The notes below the pieces were generated by a model. That model saw only the letters and a list, made by a program, of their open reading frames with translations. It searched no databases and had not been told where the DNA came from. Positions 26,266-36,163 of a stretch of 64,000 nt of DNA are shown here, one piece after another (the stretch's first letter is position 1; each line of letters begins with the position of its first letter). Made by a program: the position numbers and the translations under genes. The DNA is from Flavobacteriales bacterium UBA2306 (lineage in GTDB: Bacteria > Bacteroidota > Bacteroidia > Flavobacteriales > Weeksellaceae): contig DDVS01000001.1 of NCBI GenBank assembly GCA_002345565.1, positions 916,181 through 980,180 of the forward strand, in the 5' to 3' direction.

Positions 26266-27525
26266 TTACTCCGGAAGAGCTTTCCATTTTTTGATAAATC
26301 CTGTGTAGAAATATAAAAATATAAAAGACAAAATCAACATTATGTAACTTGTTGTTAATCCCAAATCATCCAAAATCCCTTTACAATTTTCATAATTAAT
26401 TTTTCCGAGATCAACTTGGCTTCTGCAATCTGCAACCTGATGTTCATTAATAATCCCAAAAATCAACCAAATAAGAAGAGGAAAACCAATCATTGATATA
26501 ATCATAAAAATCGCAGAGATGATTTTAGGGAATCTTCCCATCGATATAAAAGGAAGTAACAAAATGATAATTCCCGTGACTAAAATGGTATAAAAAACAA
26601 AGAATATATTATTAAGCTTAAAGATAAAAAACGACGCCACACAAAACAATGTCACTACCAAAATAATAACTCCGGCAGAAATAATACTAAACAATAGCGA
26701 ACGTAAATCTGTCACTCGGAAACTGAAAATAAACATTGCCAAAGCGAAAGCAATCCAAATATAAAGATGAATCGCATCTGTGAAAAAATCATCATTTTTA
26801 ATCGTATCAACATTTTCCAAAAGTGTTTTTAAATCTGCTGTGTAGTAATAATAGTCAGAAATATTATTCTTAAAAAAGTTCTTCGGAGAAACCTCTTTAT
26901 CCCAATTGGGGTTGAAATCTTTGACATTGATGGTATCTTGTTTCACTTCTCCATTTTCATCCAGATAATTATCTGTAGTTGCGGCTGCAGAATCTATAAC
27001 AGCAACTGTTTCATTTCCGCCATAATAGCCATCTGGTGATTTGTTCGTGTCGTATTCTTCACCCAACTTTGTTTGATATTTTTTAATGAATTGTCTAACC
27101 TCAAATTTATCCGGATTATAAACCATCTTTGACCAATCCCTGGAATTCAAGTTATTGGCAATCCTAAACTCATTAGAAATAGCAAGAAAATCCGTCATCA
27201 ACTTTTGTAATTCTTGAGAATTTTCACTTTCAAGAATCTTAATCGTTTTTTCATTGATGAAAGCTTGTTGTTGTTTTAATAAATCCTCATCCTCAAGATT
27301 ACTGATGTTATTTTCATATCTATATTTTCTAATATGGGTTGAAGGATTATTTTTAATATCATAAAAAACCAATGAAAAATTAACATAACTCGGCATCGAA
27401 GTTTTGATATAAGGCGACAAATCTTCTACTTGTTTTTTGAAAAAGTAGGTTCTTGATTTTCTATCCCCGCCATCTTTATAATAAGCCAAAGGCGTCCTAC
27501 TTTTCTTTTCCTCTTCCGGATACAA
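26266..27525 (-). CDS. Integral membrane protein of an ABC module (component B)
   Basis: 419 residues from a TTG at 27525; no ATG or GTG occurs between the preceding stop and this codon. The N-terminal about 250 residues are soluble or extracytoplasmic (rich in Asn, Asp and Tyr), followed by five hydrophobic segments between about residues 255 and 410. There is no recognised domain name. Only 26 bases separate it from the upstream membrane gene, and the ABC ATPase is first in the run, so it is probably a permease subunit, possibly of ABC-2 type. Confidence 0.55.
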   Translation of the reverse strand: MYPEEEKKSRTPLAYYKDGGDRKSRTYFFKKQVEDLSPYIKTSMPSYVNFSLVFYDIKNNPSTHIRKYRYENNISNLEDEDLLKQQQAFINEKTIKILESENSQELQKLMTDFLAISNEFRIANNLNSRDWSKMVYNPDKFEVRQFIKKYQTKLGEEYDTNKSPDGYYGGNETVAVIDSAAATTDNYLDENGEVKQDTINVKDFNPNWDKEVSPKNFFKNNISDYYYYTADLKTLLENVDTIKNDDFFTDAIHLYIWIAFALAMFIFSFRVTDLRSLLFSIISAGVIILVVTLFCVASFFIFKLNNIFFVFYTILVTGIIILLLPFISMGRFPKIISAIFMIISMIGFPLLIWLIFGIINEHQVADCRSQVDLGKINYENCKGILDDLGLTTSYIMLILSFIFLYFYTGFIKKWKALPE

Positions 27526-27551
27526 AAACAGGCCTCGTTTATCTCTCTTTG

Positions 27552-28172
27552 TTACGGTTTTTTGTACAGGCTAAAAAATTGATAAACACGATTGTGATAA
27601 ACAAAATACTTTTTATCTTTTTCAATTTTATTAATATCAGTTTCGCAATAATAGTCCGAGAATTCTTTTGGAAACAATCTATTTTCTAAGGTATAAGATT
27701 CCAAATCCTGAGAAAGAAAAGGAACCGAACGATTGATTACGTCGATGTTTTTCACCATTTTTTCATCATCATATTGATGATTGATGAAAAGACGAAAACC
27801 CGTCATATAAGAAAAATAAAATGTTGTAGAAACAAGAATTATGACGAAATATTGCAAATATTCCAAGAACAATTTCTTGCCAGAACTCGGATAAAAATTC
27901 TTGAAAGCATTGTTCTTTAGCATAAATATCAGCCAGCCGACAATCATCAAAACAGAAATAATGACGTGGACAAAAACAAGTCCTGTTGAGAAATAATCGT
28001 CTATTGCCCGCGTATGTTGCAAAGTCAAAGGACTCGCGTGCGAAACAAAGCCGATAAAAAAGAAAATGAGATGAACGGCGATTCCTAAAAGCAACATCCA
28101 AACGATTCTCGTGTTCCAGATATTAGGATATCTTTCCAGTAAATATTGATTGATTTTATTGATTTTTTGCAT
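27552..28172 (-). CDS. Integral membrane protein of an ABC module (component A)
   Basis: 206 residues with three clear hydrophobic segments (about 23-43, 65-85 and 105-125) and a soluble C-terminal third containing TLENRLFPKEFSDYYCE. Unrecognised family. It begins 13 bases after the ATPase stop and ends 26 bases before the second membrane gene, so the three form a minus-strand operon. Confidence 0.55.
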   Translation of the reverse strand: MQKINKINQYLLERYPNIWNTRIVWMLLLGIAVHLIFFFIGFVSHASPLTLQHTRAIDDYFSTGLVFVHVIISVLMIVGWLIFMLKNNAFKNFYPSSGKKLFLEYLQYFVIILVSTTFYFSYMTGFRLFINHQYDDEKMVKNIDVINRSVPFLSQDLESYTLENRLFPKEFSDYYCETDINKIEKDKKYFVYHNRVYQFFSLYKKP

Positions 28173-28185
28173 TGTTCAAGAGTTT

Positions 28186-29337
28186 TTATTCCACAAAGAA
28201 ACGGCGCGTAGAAGTTGAAATATTACGGATGTAAGTCACTTGAATTTTCGAATTTCCAAGCGCAGACAAGACATTGGAAAATTCGGTTTCAGGACTGAAA
28301 TAAGCTACGAAAATCCCACCATTGAAATTCAACTTTTCGAGTTTGAATATCTGAAAAACCTGCAATAATTCTTCTCTGGAATTGTCGGTATCAATTTCTA
28401 CAATCAGATTTTGATTTTCGGTTTCAGGCTTGATTTCGTTGTCTTGATATTTTCCGTTTTTGAGGAAAATCACTTTGTCCGAGATTTTCTCTACTTCGTA
28501 CAATTGCTGAGAACTTAGAATCAGCGCAATTGGCTGATTAACCGAATTGGCAATCGCTTTCAAATCTTCCAAAATCACTTGTTGCGCAAGAACATCAAGG
28601 TTCGCCAAAGGTTCATCCAGCAACAAAATTTCGGGCTGACGAAGCAATGTTCTCGCCAATTCGAAACGCATTTTATATCCAGAGGAAAGTTCGCTCCATT
28701 TCAAATGTTTGTAATTCCAAAGTCCGAGGCGCGCAATCATCATCAGCGTTCTGGTTTCATTTTCCTCTGGATTAACGCCGTAATTTGACAGAACGAATTT
28801 CAAATTATCCTTCAGACTTCCATACCATTTTTCAGTTCTTTGCGGGATGTAAACGAGTTTTGTTCTCAAATCAAATTCATCCTTTGGGACAGAATCGAAT
28901 TGATATTTCAGCTCGCCTTTGTTGTGTGAAATTTCTTTAGCTAACATCCTCAACAAAGTTGTTTTACCATTTCCATTTTCACCAACCAAACCGTAAACTT
29001 GTCCTTTTTTGATTTCCAAAGAAACCGGACCAAGCGAAAAACGATTGCTTCCGTAAGATTTTTGGACATTTATTGCTGTTAGAACTGCGATGTCCGTGGG
29101 ATATTCCTTGACTTCTATTTTCTCTATTTCACCAAGAAAAACCTTGCATTTTTCAATGAGTTCATCGGATTTTTCAGGGTTCTTTTCTTTCCAATCCGTC
29201 AATTCAATGGCAGTTTTATAGACATCCATATTCTGAGTATCCATCGCACAATCTAGCATTTTTCGAAAACCAAGAACGGTATCTTTGTTATCAAAAAAGT
29301 GAAAAACTGCTTTCACTCTCTGTTGATGTGTTGTCAT
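28186..29337 (-). CDS. ABC transporter ATP-binding protein
   Basis: 383 residues from the ATG at 29337 (MTTHQQRVKAVFHFFDNKDT); the frame is open 31 codons further but without homology-like sequence. An N-terminal helical extension of about 100 residues precedes the ATPase domain with Walker A GENGNGKTTLL, a degenerate signature LSSGYKMRFELAR (instead of LSGGQ) and Walker B ILLLDEPLANLD. A C-terminal regulatory-like domain of about 80 residues ends the protein. The two membrane proteins downstream are its likely partners. The spacer 29338-29595 shows no gene or recognised element. Confidence 0.85.
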   Translation of the reverse strand: MTTHQQRVKAVFHFFDNKDTVLGFRKMLDCAMDTQNMDVYKTAIELTDWKEKNPEKSDELIEKCKVFLGEIEKIEVKEYPTDIAVLTAINVQKSYGSNRFSLGPVSLEIKKGQVYGLVGENGNGKTTLLRMLAKEISHNKGELKYQFDSVPKDEFDLRTKLVYIPQRTEKWYGSLKDNLKFVLSNYGVNPEENETRTLMMIARLGLWNYKHLKWSELSSGYKMRFELARTLLRQPEILLLDEPLANLDVLAQQVILEDLKAIANSVNQPIALILSSQQLYEVEKISDKVIFLKNGKYQDNEIKPETENQNLIVEIDTDNSREELLQVFQIFKLEKLNFNGGIFVAYFSPETEFSNVLSALGNSKIQVTYIRNISTSTRRFFVE

Positions 29338-29595
29338 AGTTATTTTTTTGAACGTTTTAAAGATAACTAAATTAAGTTTGGGTTTATTATCTCGAGTACT
29401 ATTTATTTGAAAGTTAAAATGATAAACCACATAGTCATATAGGAATTAATACTCAAGCAAAAAGAAAAAATAGAACTTGCAACTATTATATCTAAAAAAC
29501 AATTTGTCTATCTGGTTTCAAAAACATTTGCTTTATTTATTTTCAATTGGTTTTGAAAAAATTTTTATCTTCCAAAACACAAAATCATCATTTTT

Positions 29596-31185
29596 ATGGA
29601 TAAGAGAAAACTTCGTGAATCTATTTTCAGACATTTGGACGGCATTGTTACAGCGCCTGTAATTTCAGTTTTGTCGAAGAAAAAAGTACTTGATTTTATT
29701 CTGGCTAATGATAATCTAGAACTTTCCGAAATCAATGAAAAATTTGAAACCAACGAAGGTTATTTGAATGTTGCCTTACGAGTTTTGGCTTCACAAGGTT
29801 TTTTGAATTATGATTTGAATAACGATTCGAATGTTGTAAAAATCGCAAAAAACACAAAAACAGAAGAAGCTTTTTCTCATCAGAATATTTATGTTGATTT
29901 AGCAGAGTTTTTGGCTGATTTTGATGTCATTAATTCTAAAGAACTCACCGAAAACCTCTGCAAAAAATGGATTGATATTTTTGAGAAATACAAATCTTTC
30001 ATCAATGAAACTGCAGATGAAAATTCAGTAAAATATCAAATCCAAAAACATATTGAAGGTGCTCTGGTTGGTCCAATCATCATCAAACTCGGAATGAGCG
30101 GAATGTTTCATAAATACTTTATGGAAGCCAGTTTCAGCGCAGAAGAATTTCATAAAAACCCAATTTATTTTGGGAAAATTTTGGATTATTTATCAGAATT
30201 AGGCTGGTTTTCCAAGAAAGGAAAAAACTTCCAGTTCACAGAAACAGGATTATTTTTTGCAAGACGTGCAACTGCTTATGGCGTCACAGTTTCCTATCTT
30301 CCGATGTTTTCTAAACTGAACCAATTGATTTTCGGGAAAGCTTCAGAAATACGAGACATTGAAGATGGTGAGGACGAAATCCATGTGAACCGAGAGATGA
30401 ATGTTTGGGGAAGTGGCGGCGCGCATTTGACCTATTTTAAAGTCATTGACGAATTTATTATCGATATTTTTAACCATCCTTTGGTTGAACAGCCAAAAGG
30501 TATTCTGGACATGGGATGCGGAAACGGAGCGCTTTTGCAACATCTTTATGAGATCATCGAAAGACAAACGTTGCGAGGAAAACACTTGGAAGAACATCCT
30601 TTGTTTTTGGTTGGTGCAGATTATAATCAGGCTGCATTGAAAGTCACAAGAGCTAATCTCATCAAAAATGATATCTGGGCCAAAGTGATTTGGGGCGACA
30701 TCGGCAATCCGAAACAACTCGCCGAAGATTTACAATCTGATTATAATATTGAGCTTGGCGATTTACTTAACATAAGAACTTTCCTTGACCATAACAGGAT
30801 TTGGGAAGAGGTTTTGGATATTAATTCTGACAGAATCAGCACCTCTACTGGCGCATTTGCGTTCCGAGGAAAAAAATTATCCAACAAAGACGTGGAAGAA
30901 AATCTCCTGAATCACTTAAAAAAATGGACACCTTATGTAGAAAAATTCGGCTTATTGGTGATTGAATTGCATACCCTTCCACCAAAAATCACTTCAAAAA
31001 ATCTTGGACTAACTGCAGCGACAGCTTATGATGCAACACACGGATTTTCCGACCAATATATTGTTGAAGTAGATGTGTTTCACAGAATTTGTAAAGAATC
31101 TGGTTTAGAACCAGACACGAATCTATTCAAGAAATTTCCGGATTGTGAACTAGCAACTGTTAGTATTAATCTTTTGAAGAAATAA
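29596..31185 (+). CDS. Class I SAM methyltransferase, AprA MT2-like
   Basis: 529 residues. A winged-helix-like N-terminus (SEINEKFETNEGYLNVALRVLASQGFL) and a second such region (IYFGKILDYLSELGWF) precede the Rossmann methyltransferase with motif I ILDMGCGNGALLQHLYEII near residues 299-317. The stretch FLVGADYNQAALKVTRANLI, then IWGDIGNP and LLNIRTFLDHNRIW, recalls the MT2 domain of AprA-type polyketide loading modules, where the His/Asp region binds iron. That comparison is from memory. No polyketide synthase is in the window, so a stand-alone role is unclear. Confidence 0.7.
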   Translation: MDKRKLRESIFRHLDGIVTAPVISVLSKKKVLDFILANDNLELSEINEKFETNEGYLNVALRVLASQGFLNYDLNNDSNVVKIAKNTKTEEAFSHQNIYVDLAEFLADFDVINSKELTENLCKKWIDIFEKYKSFINETADENSVKYQIQKHIEGALVGPIIIKLGMSGMFHKYFMEASFSAEEFHKNPIYFGKILDYLSELGWFSKKGKNFQFTETGLFFARRATAYGVTVSYLPMFSKLNQLIFGKASEIRDIEDGEDEIHVNREMNVWGSGGAHLTYFKVIDEFIIDIFNHPLVEQPKGILDMGCGNGALLQHLYEIIERQTLRGKHLEEHPLFLVGADYNQAALKVTRANLIKNDIWAKVIWGDIGNPKQLAEDLQSDYNIELGDLLNIRTFLDHNRIWEEVLDINSDRISTSTGAFAFRGKKLSNKDVEENLLNHLKKWTPYVEKFGLLVIELHTLPPKITSKNLGLTAATAYDATHGFSDQYIVEVDVFHRICKESGLEPDTNLFKKFPDCELATVSINLLKK

Positions 31186-31195
31186 TTAAAACAAA

Positions 31196-31219
31196 AAACC
31201 TTAACAAATGTTGAGGTTT
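31196..31219. terminator. Terminator after the methyltransferase
   Basis: AAACCTTAA (31196-31204) pairs with TTGAGGTTT (31211-31219) around a 6-nt loop, followed by a T-rich tract. Confidence 0.7.
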
Positions 31220-31235
31220 CTATTTATTTCAAAGT

Positions 31236-31541
31236 TTATTTTACACTTTTGACTCTTATCATTCCTTTATTCTCGTGATACATCATACACATAATTTTGC
31301 CGTCTCGTTCTTTACATTCTTTGGTGTAATCGTAAACTACAGATACTTTTTCTCCATCTTTTTTAGACGCTAAAATATCGGAATTACAAACCAAGTAATC
31401 TTCGTTTTCTGCACCTCTAATGTAAGTTCCCGTGCAGTCTCTTACAATTGTTCCCGTTTGTAATCTATCGTGAACAGTTGCGCAAGAGAATAGTAATGTT
31501 GAGAAAAGTCCTAAAGATAAAATGTGTGATGCTTTACTCAT
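31236..31541 (-). CDS. Small lipoprotein of unknown function
   Basis: 101 residues from the ATG at 31541 (MSKASHILSLGLFSTLLFSC), chosen because it gives a clean lipoprotein signal with the lipobox LLFSC; the open frame extends 15 codons upstream. The mature part has several Cys (RDCTGTY, YLVCNSD, TKECKERDGKIMCMM) that could form disulfides. It is probably anchored in the outer or inner membrane. No domain recognised. Confidence 0.65.
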   Translation of the reverse strand: MSKASHILSLGLFSTLLFSCATVHDRLQTGTIVRDCTGTYIRGAENEDYLVCNSDILASKKDGEKVSVVYDYTKECKERDGKIMCMMYHENKGMIRVKSVK

Positions 31542-31643
31542 CTTAGATTTATTTTTATTCTGGAATTCGTGAATCTGCGATTTCATAGATTTTTATTTGA
31601 TTTAAAAGTACAATTTTAAATTATCATATTATAATCATTTTAT

Positions 31644-31651
31644 TAACTTTG
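31644..31651 (+). promoter_or_regulatory. -7 box of the toxin-antitoxin operon
   Basis: TAACTTTG matches TAnnTTTG and ends 12 bases before the antitoxin ATG. Confidence 0.5.
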
Positions 31652-31663
31652 ATAAAATTATAA

Positions 31664-31909
31664 ATGATGGATATTTCTAAACAAACGCTTTATCAAGAAA
31701 TTACAGACAAATTAAAAAATGTTCCAAAAGAAGTTCTGGAAAGGATTTCGGCCTATTTATCTGAAATTGATGAGAATAAAGAACATATTAATTTCGAACT
31801 TTCAGAAGAGCAAAAAGAAAGTCTTTCCAAAATACAAGAACGACCTTATTCTGAACATACACAAATCAATATTTTTCTGAACGAAATGAGTGAAAAATAT
31901 GGCATTTAA
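31664..31909 (+). CDS. Probable antitoxin of a type II toxin-antitoxin pair
   Basis: 81 residues (80 if the second ATG at 31667 is used), charged and helical, with SKQTLYQEITDKLKNVPKEVLERISAYL at the N-terminus and a flexible acidic C-terminal half ending MSEKYGI. This matches the usual small ParD/RelB-like antitoxin layout in flavobacteria, though no named DNA-binding motif is obvious. The stop overlaps the ATG of the toxin gene (31899) by 11 bases, the standard arrangement for such pairs. Confidence 0.7.
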   Translation: MMDISKQTLYQEITDKLKNVPKEVLERISAYLSEIDENKEHINFELSEEQKESLSKIQERPYSEHTQINIFLNEMSEKYGI

Positions 31910-32188
31910 AGTCATTATTTCTGATGAGGCAAAATTAGACTTAGAAAATTCATATTTATATTATAAGGAAAACGCAAGCAAAAAAGTTGCAGATAATTTT
32001 ATTAAGGACTTTAGAAAATCAATAAAAATAATTTCTGACAATCCTTATTTTAAAATTTGGTTTGAAGAATTCCGAGCTAAGCCATTAGTAATATATCCTT
32101 TCGTAATATTTTTCTCTTTTGACAATAAAGAAAATTTTTGATTGCAAGAGTTTTTCACACTTCTCAAAATCCTGAAAAATATCCATAA
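31899..32188 (+). pseudogene. RelE/ParE-family toxin, frameshifted at a T run
   Basis: From the ATG at 31899 the protein runs MAFKVIISDEAKLDLENSY..., a ParE/RelE toxin with SKKVADNFIKDF and NPYFKIWFEEFR, then stops at TGA 32139-32141 after KENF. One extra T in the five-T run at 32135-32139 would join it to the +1 frame, which reads LIARVFHTSQNPEKYP and stops at 32186-32188. This is the expected C-terminal strand of ParE toxins (ARVFHTSQNPEK). So the gene is broken by a one-base deletion, or it slips, or the assembly has an error. Confidence 0.8.
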
Positions 32189-32214
32189 AAAGCGAAAGAA
32201 TGACCTTTCGCTTT
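32189..32214. terminator. Bidirectional terminator between toxin and carB
   Basis: AAAGCGAAAG (32189-32198) pairs with CTTTCGCTTT (32205-32214) around a 6-nt loop. A tracts and T tracts on either side fit termination in both directions. Confidence 0.85.
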
Positions 32215-32225
32215 TCTATTTTGAA

Positions 32226-32256
32226 AACTTTGTCAAAGATTTGGAACTTTGACAAA
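32226..32256. repeat. CTTTGTCAAAG inverted repeat, copy 2
   Basis: AACTTTGTCAAAG and GAACTTTGACAAA arms, directly after the carB stop and before its terminator. Confidence 0.65.
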
Positions 32257-32260
32257 TTGT

Positions 32261-35200
32261 CTACATCGTCTCCATCTTGAAACTCATACTTTCTATCACT
32301 TTCAAAATCGCTTCAACTGTGTCCATTGAAGTCAGACAAGGAACACCGTTTTCTACCGACATTCTTCGGATTTGGAAACCGTCTCTTTCTGCTTGTTTTC
32401 CTTTCGTAGTCGTGTTGACAACGTATTGAACTTTCCCTTTCTGAATCAAATCAATCAGGTTCACATCTTCTTCTCCGATTTTGTAACCGATTTTCGTATG
32501 GATTCCTTTTTCTTCGAAGTATTTCGCTGTTCCTTCTGTTGCCCAGATTCTGAAACCAACTTCCTGAAATCTTTTCGCCAACAAAGAAGCTTCTTCCTTA
32601 TCTGAATCTGAAACGGTAAACAAGATAGAACCGTGCGTTGGAACTTTTCTTCCCGCTCCGATTAATCCTTTATACAAAGCTTTTTCGAAGGTTGAATCTT
32701 TCCCCATTACTTCTCCTGTGGACTTCATTTCAGGTCCTAATTGGATATCAACTTTCGTCAATTTACTGAAAGAAAAAACCGGAACTTTCACGAAGATTCC
32801 ATCTTTATTCGGAACCAAACCTGATTGGTAACCAAGGTCTTTGAGTTTTGTTCCAAGAATTGCTTTTGTTGCAAGATTTGCCATTGGAACATCTGTGATT
32901 TTTGATAAGAAAGGAACGGTTCTGGACGAACGCGGATTTACTTCGATAACGAAAACTTCTCCTCCCGAAATGACGTATTGAATATTCATTAATCCAATGA
33001 CATTCAAGCCTTTTGCTAATCTCTGGGTATAATCTTCAAGAGTTTTAATTTGAGTTTCCGTCAAAGTCTGAGGCGGATAAACTGCAATCGAATCTCCGGA
33101 ATGAACACCTGCTCTTTCGATGTGTTCCATAATTCCCGGAATTATCGTTGTTTCACCGTCACAAATCGCATCCACTTCCACTTCTTTTCCTGTCAGATAA
33201 CGGTCAATCAGAACCGGATGTTCCGGACTTGCATCCACCGCATTTTCCATATAGTGAGCGAGTTCTTTTTCCGAATAAACGATTTCCATCGCTCTTCCTC
33301 CCAAAACATAACTCGGACGAACCAAAACCGGATAACCAATTTCATTGGCAATCACAATCGCTTCTTCTTTTGAAGTCGAAGTTTTCCCTAACGGTTGTGG
33401 AATTCCTAAATCTTGAAGTGCCTTTTCGAATTTATCTCTGTTCTCAGCTCTGTCCAAATCTTCAAGGGAAGTTCCCAAAATCTGAACGCCGTGAGCCGCT
33501 AATTTGTCTGCCAAATTAATCGCTGTTTGTCCTCCGAACTGAACTACAACTCCTTTCGGTTTTTCAAGTTCAATGATGTTCATTACATCTTCTTCTGCCA
33601 AAGGTTCGAAGTATAATTTATCCGAAATAGAGAAGTCTGTAGAAACGGTTTCCGGATTAGAATTGATGATAATCGCCTCATAACCCATCTGTTGAATCGC
33701 CCAAACCGAATGTACGGTTGCATAATCAAATTCAACACCTTGACCAATTCTGATTGGACCTGAACCCAAAACGATGATTTTTTCTTTTTCAGAAACTACA
33801 CTTTCGTTTTCTTCTTCATAAGTTCCATAGAAATAAGGTGTTTCCGATTCAAATTCAGCAGCGCAAGTGTCCACCATTTTGTAAACCGGCATTATTCCGT
33901 TGTCTTTTCTGAATTGGAACACTTCTTTTTGAGTTGTTTCCCAAAGATGAGCGATATTCAAATCTGCGAAACCTAATTTTTTAGCTTCAAGAAGAATTTC
34001 TTTGTTGAATTTATTTTCTTTGATTGTCGTTTCGAAGTCAATTAATTTCTTGATTTTCCAGATGAAGAATTTATCAATTTTGCTCCATTCTACAATCTGT
34101 TCCCAATCGTAACCTCTTCGTAAAGCATCACCAATGATGAACAATCTTTCATCGTCACAAACTCGGATTCTTCTTTCGATTTCTTCAGCTGTTAAAGCTT
34201 CGGCTTGTTTTTTCTTTAATCCTAAATGACGAATTCCTGTTTCCAAAGAACGAATCGCTTTCTGCAAAGATTCTTCAAAATTTCTTCCGATTGCCATTAC
34301 TTCTCCCGTTGCTTTCATCTGCGTTGACAATCTTCTGTCAGCAGTTTCGAATTTATCGAAAGGGAATCTTGGGAACTTAGTCACAACATAATCCAAAGCA
34401 GGTTCGAAGCAAGCGTAAGAAGTTCCTGTAACTGGATTTTTAATTTCGTCCAATGTCAAACCAACTGCGATTTTTGCAGCGATTTTTGCAATCGGATAAC
34501 CTGTTGCTTTACTTGCCAAAGCCGATGAACGCGAAACTCTTGGATTCACCTCGATGATATAATAATTGAATGAATGTGGGTCTAATGCCAACTGAACATT
34601 ACATCCACCTTCAATTCCTAAAGCTCTGATGATTTTAAGGGAAGCATTTCTCAACAACTGATATTCTCTATCAGAAAGTGTCTGCGAAGGTGCAACCACA
34701 ATGGAATCTCCCGTATGAACTCCAACAGGGTCGATGTTTTCCATATTACAAACCACAATCGCATTGTCGTTGGAATCACGCATTACTTCATACTCAATTT
34801 CTTTGAAACCGGCGATTGACCTTTCAATTAAACACTGTGTTACAGGCGAATGTTTCAATCCCAATTCAGCAATTTCACGAAGTTCCGTTTCGTTGGAAGC
34901 AATTCCACCGCCTGTTCCTCCCATTGTAAAAGCAGGACGAACAATTACCGGATAACCCAAATTATCAGCAAAAGCTAAAGCGCCTTCAACAGATGTGACG
35001 ATGTCAGATTCTGGAACTGGTTCGTTCAGTTCTCGCATCAATTCGCGGAAAAGATCTCTGTCTTCGGCTTGATTGATTGCCGAAAGTTTTGTTCCTAAAA
35101 CTTCCACTTTACATTCTTCAAGAATTCCGGATTTCTGTAATTCAACCGCCATATTCAGTCCGGTTTGTCCTCCCAAAGTTGGAAGAAGCGCATCCGGACG

Positions 35201-35440
35201 TTCTTTGCGGATGATTCTGGAAACGAATTCCAAAGAAATCGGTTCAATATAAACTTTGTCGGCAATCTCCACATCCGTCATTATGGTTGCTGGATTGGAA
35301 TTAATCAAAATCACTTTGTAGCCTTCTTCCTTCAAAGAAAGACAAGCTTGTGTTCCCGAATAATCAAATTCCGCAGCCTGACCAATAATGATTGGACCTG
35401 AGCCGATTACTAAAATTGTTTGTATATCTGTTCTTTTCAT
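32261..35440 (-). CDS. carB: Carbamoyl-phosphate synthase large subunit
   Basis: 1059 residues, the usual length. It has two homologous ATP-grasp halves: the first starts [25 protein letters not shown] (here [18 protein letters not shown]), the second [20 protein letters not shown] near residue 558. A C-terminal MGS-like allosteric domain follows ([19 protein letters not shown] to the end). It makes carbamoyl phosphate from bicarbonate, ATP and ammonia channelled from CarA. The product feeds both pyrB and argF' in this same window. It is separated from carA by an unrelated small gene. Arms of a heptad element lie 13 bases upstream of the ATG. Confidence 0.97.
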   Translation of the reverse strand: MKRTDIQTILVIGSGPIIIGQAAEFDYSGTQACLSLKEEGYKVILINSNPATIMTDVEIADKVYIEPISLEFVSRIIRKERPDALLPTLGGQTGLNMAVELQKSGILEECKVEVLGTKLSAINQAEDRDLFRELMRELNEPVPESDIVTSVEGALAFADNLGYPVIVRPAFTMGGTGGGIASNETELREIAELGLKHSPVTQCLIERSIAGFKEIEYEVMRDSNDNAIVVCNMENIDPVGVHTGDSIVVAPSQTLSDREYQLLRNASLKIIRALGIEGGCNVQLALDPHSFNYYIIEVNPRVSRSSALASKATGYPIAKIAAKIAVGLTLDEIKNPVTGTSYACFEPALDYVVTKFPRFPFDKFETADRRLSTQMKATGEVMAIGRNFEESLQKAIRSLETGIRHLGLKKKQAEALTAEEIERRIRVCDDERLFIIGDALRRGYDWEQIVEWSKIDKFFIWKIKKLIDFETTIKENKFNKEILLEAKKLGFADLNIAHLWETTQKEVFQFRKDNGIMPVYKMVDTCAAEFESETPYFYGTYEEENESVVSEKEKIIVLGSGPIRIGQGVEFDYATVHSVWAIQQMGYEAIIINSNPETVSTDFSISDKLYFEPLAEEDVMNIIELEKPKGVVVQFGGQTAINLADKLAAHGVQILGTSLEDLDRAENRDKFEKALQDLGIPQPLGKTSTSKEEAIVIANEIGYPVLVRPSYVLGGRAMEIVYSEKELAHYMENAVDASPEHPVLIDRYLTGKEVEVDAICDGETTIIPGIMEHIERAGVHSGDSIAVYPPQTLTETQIKTLEDYTQRLAKGLNVIGLMNIQYVISGGEVFVIEVNPRSSRTVPFLSKITDVPMANLATKAILGTKLKDLGYQSGLVPNKDGIFVKVPVFSFSKLTKVDIQLGPEMKSTGEVMGKDSTFEKALYKGLIGAGRKVPTHGSILFTVSDSDKEEASLLAKRFQEVGFRIWATEGTAKYFEEKGIHTKIGYKIGEEDVNLIDLIQKGKVQYVVNTTTKGKQAERDGFQIRRMSVENGVPCLTSMDTVEAILKVIESMSFKMETM

Positions 35441-35453
35441 TTTTACTTTTTTG

Positions 35454-35481
35454 TCCGAAGTCCGATGAAGGACGTCGGAAG
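35454..35481. repeat. Heptad element, GAC type, 4 units, upstream of carB
   Basis: Plus-strand units GTCCGAA, GTCCGAT, GAAGGAC and GTCGGAA. TCCGA of unit 1 pairs with TCGGA of unit 4, and GTCC of unit 2 with GGAC of unit 3. Confidence 0.75.
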
Positions 35482-35510
35482 ATTTTTTATTTTATTTTTT
35501 ACGTTGCTTT

Positions 35511-35574
35511 TGTCATTCCGTAGGAATCTCAACAGTTTAGATTTCTGCAGAAATTTGACGGATTCTATGACAAA
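35511..35574. repeat. TCATTCCGTAGGAATCT dispersed repeat, copy 1
   Basis: Begins TGTCATTCCGTAGGAATCT and ends GGATTCTATGACAAA; the ends are inverted (TGTCAT/ATGACA). A second, inverted copy is at 57613-57657. Confidence 0.6.
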
Positions 35575-35576
35575 AA

Positions 35577-36143
35577 CTATATTTGAATTTCTAAATTAAT
35601 TTCTTCTTTTTCAGTTTTCGTAAACAATATTACGTTGTCATTATCCTTTTTAAAATCCCAATCTGATGAAACTAAATCTCTGACTTTTTTAAATTCAATT
35701 TTATTCTTATCCAAAAACCATAATGTCATTCCATTAGGAATAGGATTAATTGAAATAAGGAAAAAACCAATCTCTGTTTCAAAAAAATTCATATCAAAAA
35801 AGAGTTCTTCAATTTCTTCAATTCTTGGAATAGTTCTGAATTTAAAAACGTAGTCATTTAATCCGTAGTCAAGTTCTAAATCTTCAATTTCTTTTACATA
35901 ATAGTCTATAAACTTTCTTTCAATAATTAAATCGTCAGATTCAAATTCAATCTCGAATTCATATTCAGTTTTTTCATTCTCATTATTTTTCCTTGAAAAT
36001 AAATTAATGATTAAAAAGATTGGAATAATAATTACCATAGCAATTATAAAAATTATAGGAACTAAAATATACTGACCTAAAAAATTAATCAGTGTATTCT
36101 TAGATTTCAATTTTGTCCTATATTCTTGAATTTTGAATTCCAT
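35577..36143 (-). CDS. Hypothetical membrane-anchored protein between carA and carB
   Basis: 188 residues with one long hydrophobic region (about 20-50, LGQYILVPIIFIIAMVIIIPIF onwards, enough for one or two helices) and an acidic cytoplasmic or periplasmic domain rich in Glu and Asp. No family recognised. It is more AT-rich than carA or carB and is flanked by dispersed repeats on both sides, so it looks like an insertion into an ancestral carA-carB pair. Confidence 0.6.
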   Translation of the reverse strand: MEFKIQEYRTKLKSKNTLINFLGQYILVPIIFIIAMVIIIPIFLIINLFSRKNNENEKTEYEFEIEFESDDLIIERKFIDYYVKEIEDLELDYGLNDYVFKFRTIPRIEEIEELFFDMNFFETEIGFFLISINPIPNGMTLWFLDKNKIEFKKVRDLVSSDWDFKKDNDNVILFTKTEKEEINLEIQI

Positions 36144-36163
36144 TTATAATATCAAATAAAACT

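Noticed and set aside
29338..29595. Possible small gene in the ABC-methyltransferase spacer
   Set aside because: The open frame at 29477-29662 runs into the methyltransferase in another frame and has no start signals; nothing else seen.
33050..33519. Plus-strand open frames over 100 codons inside carB
   Set aside because: They are antisense to the strongly conserved carB frame and have His/Ser/Phe-rich composition typical of shadow frames.
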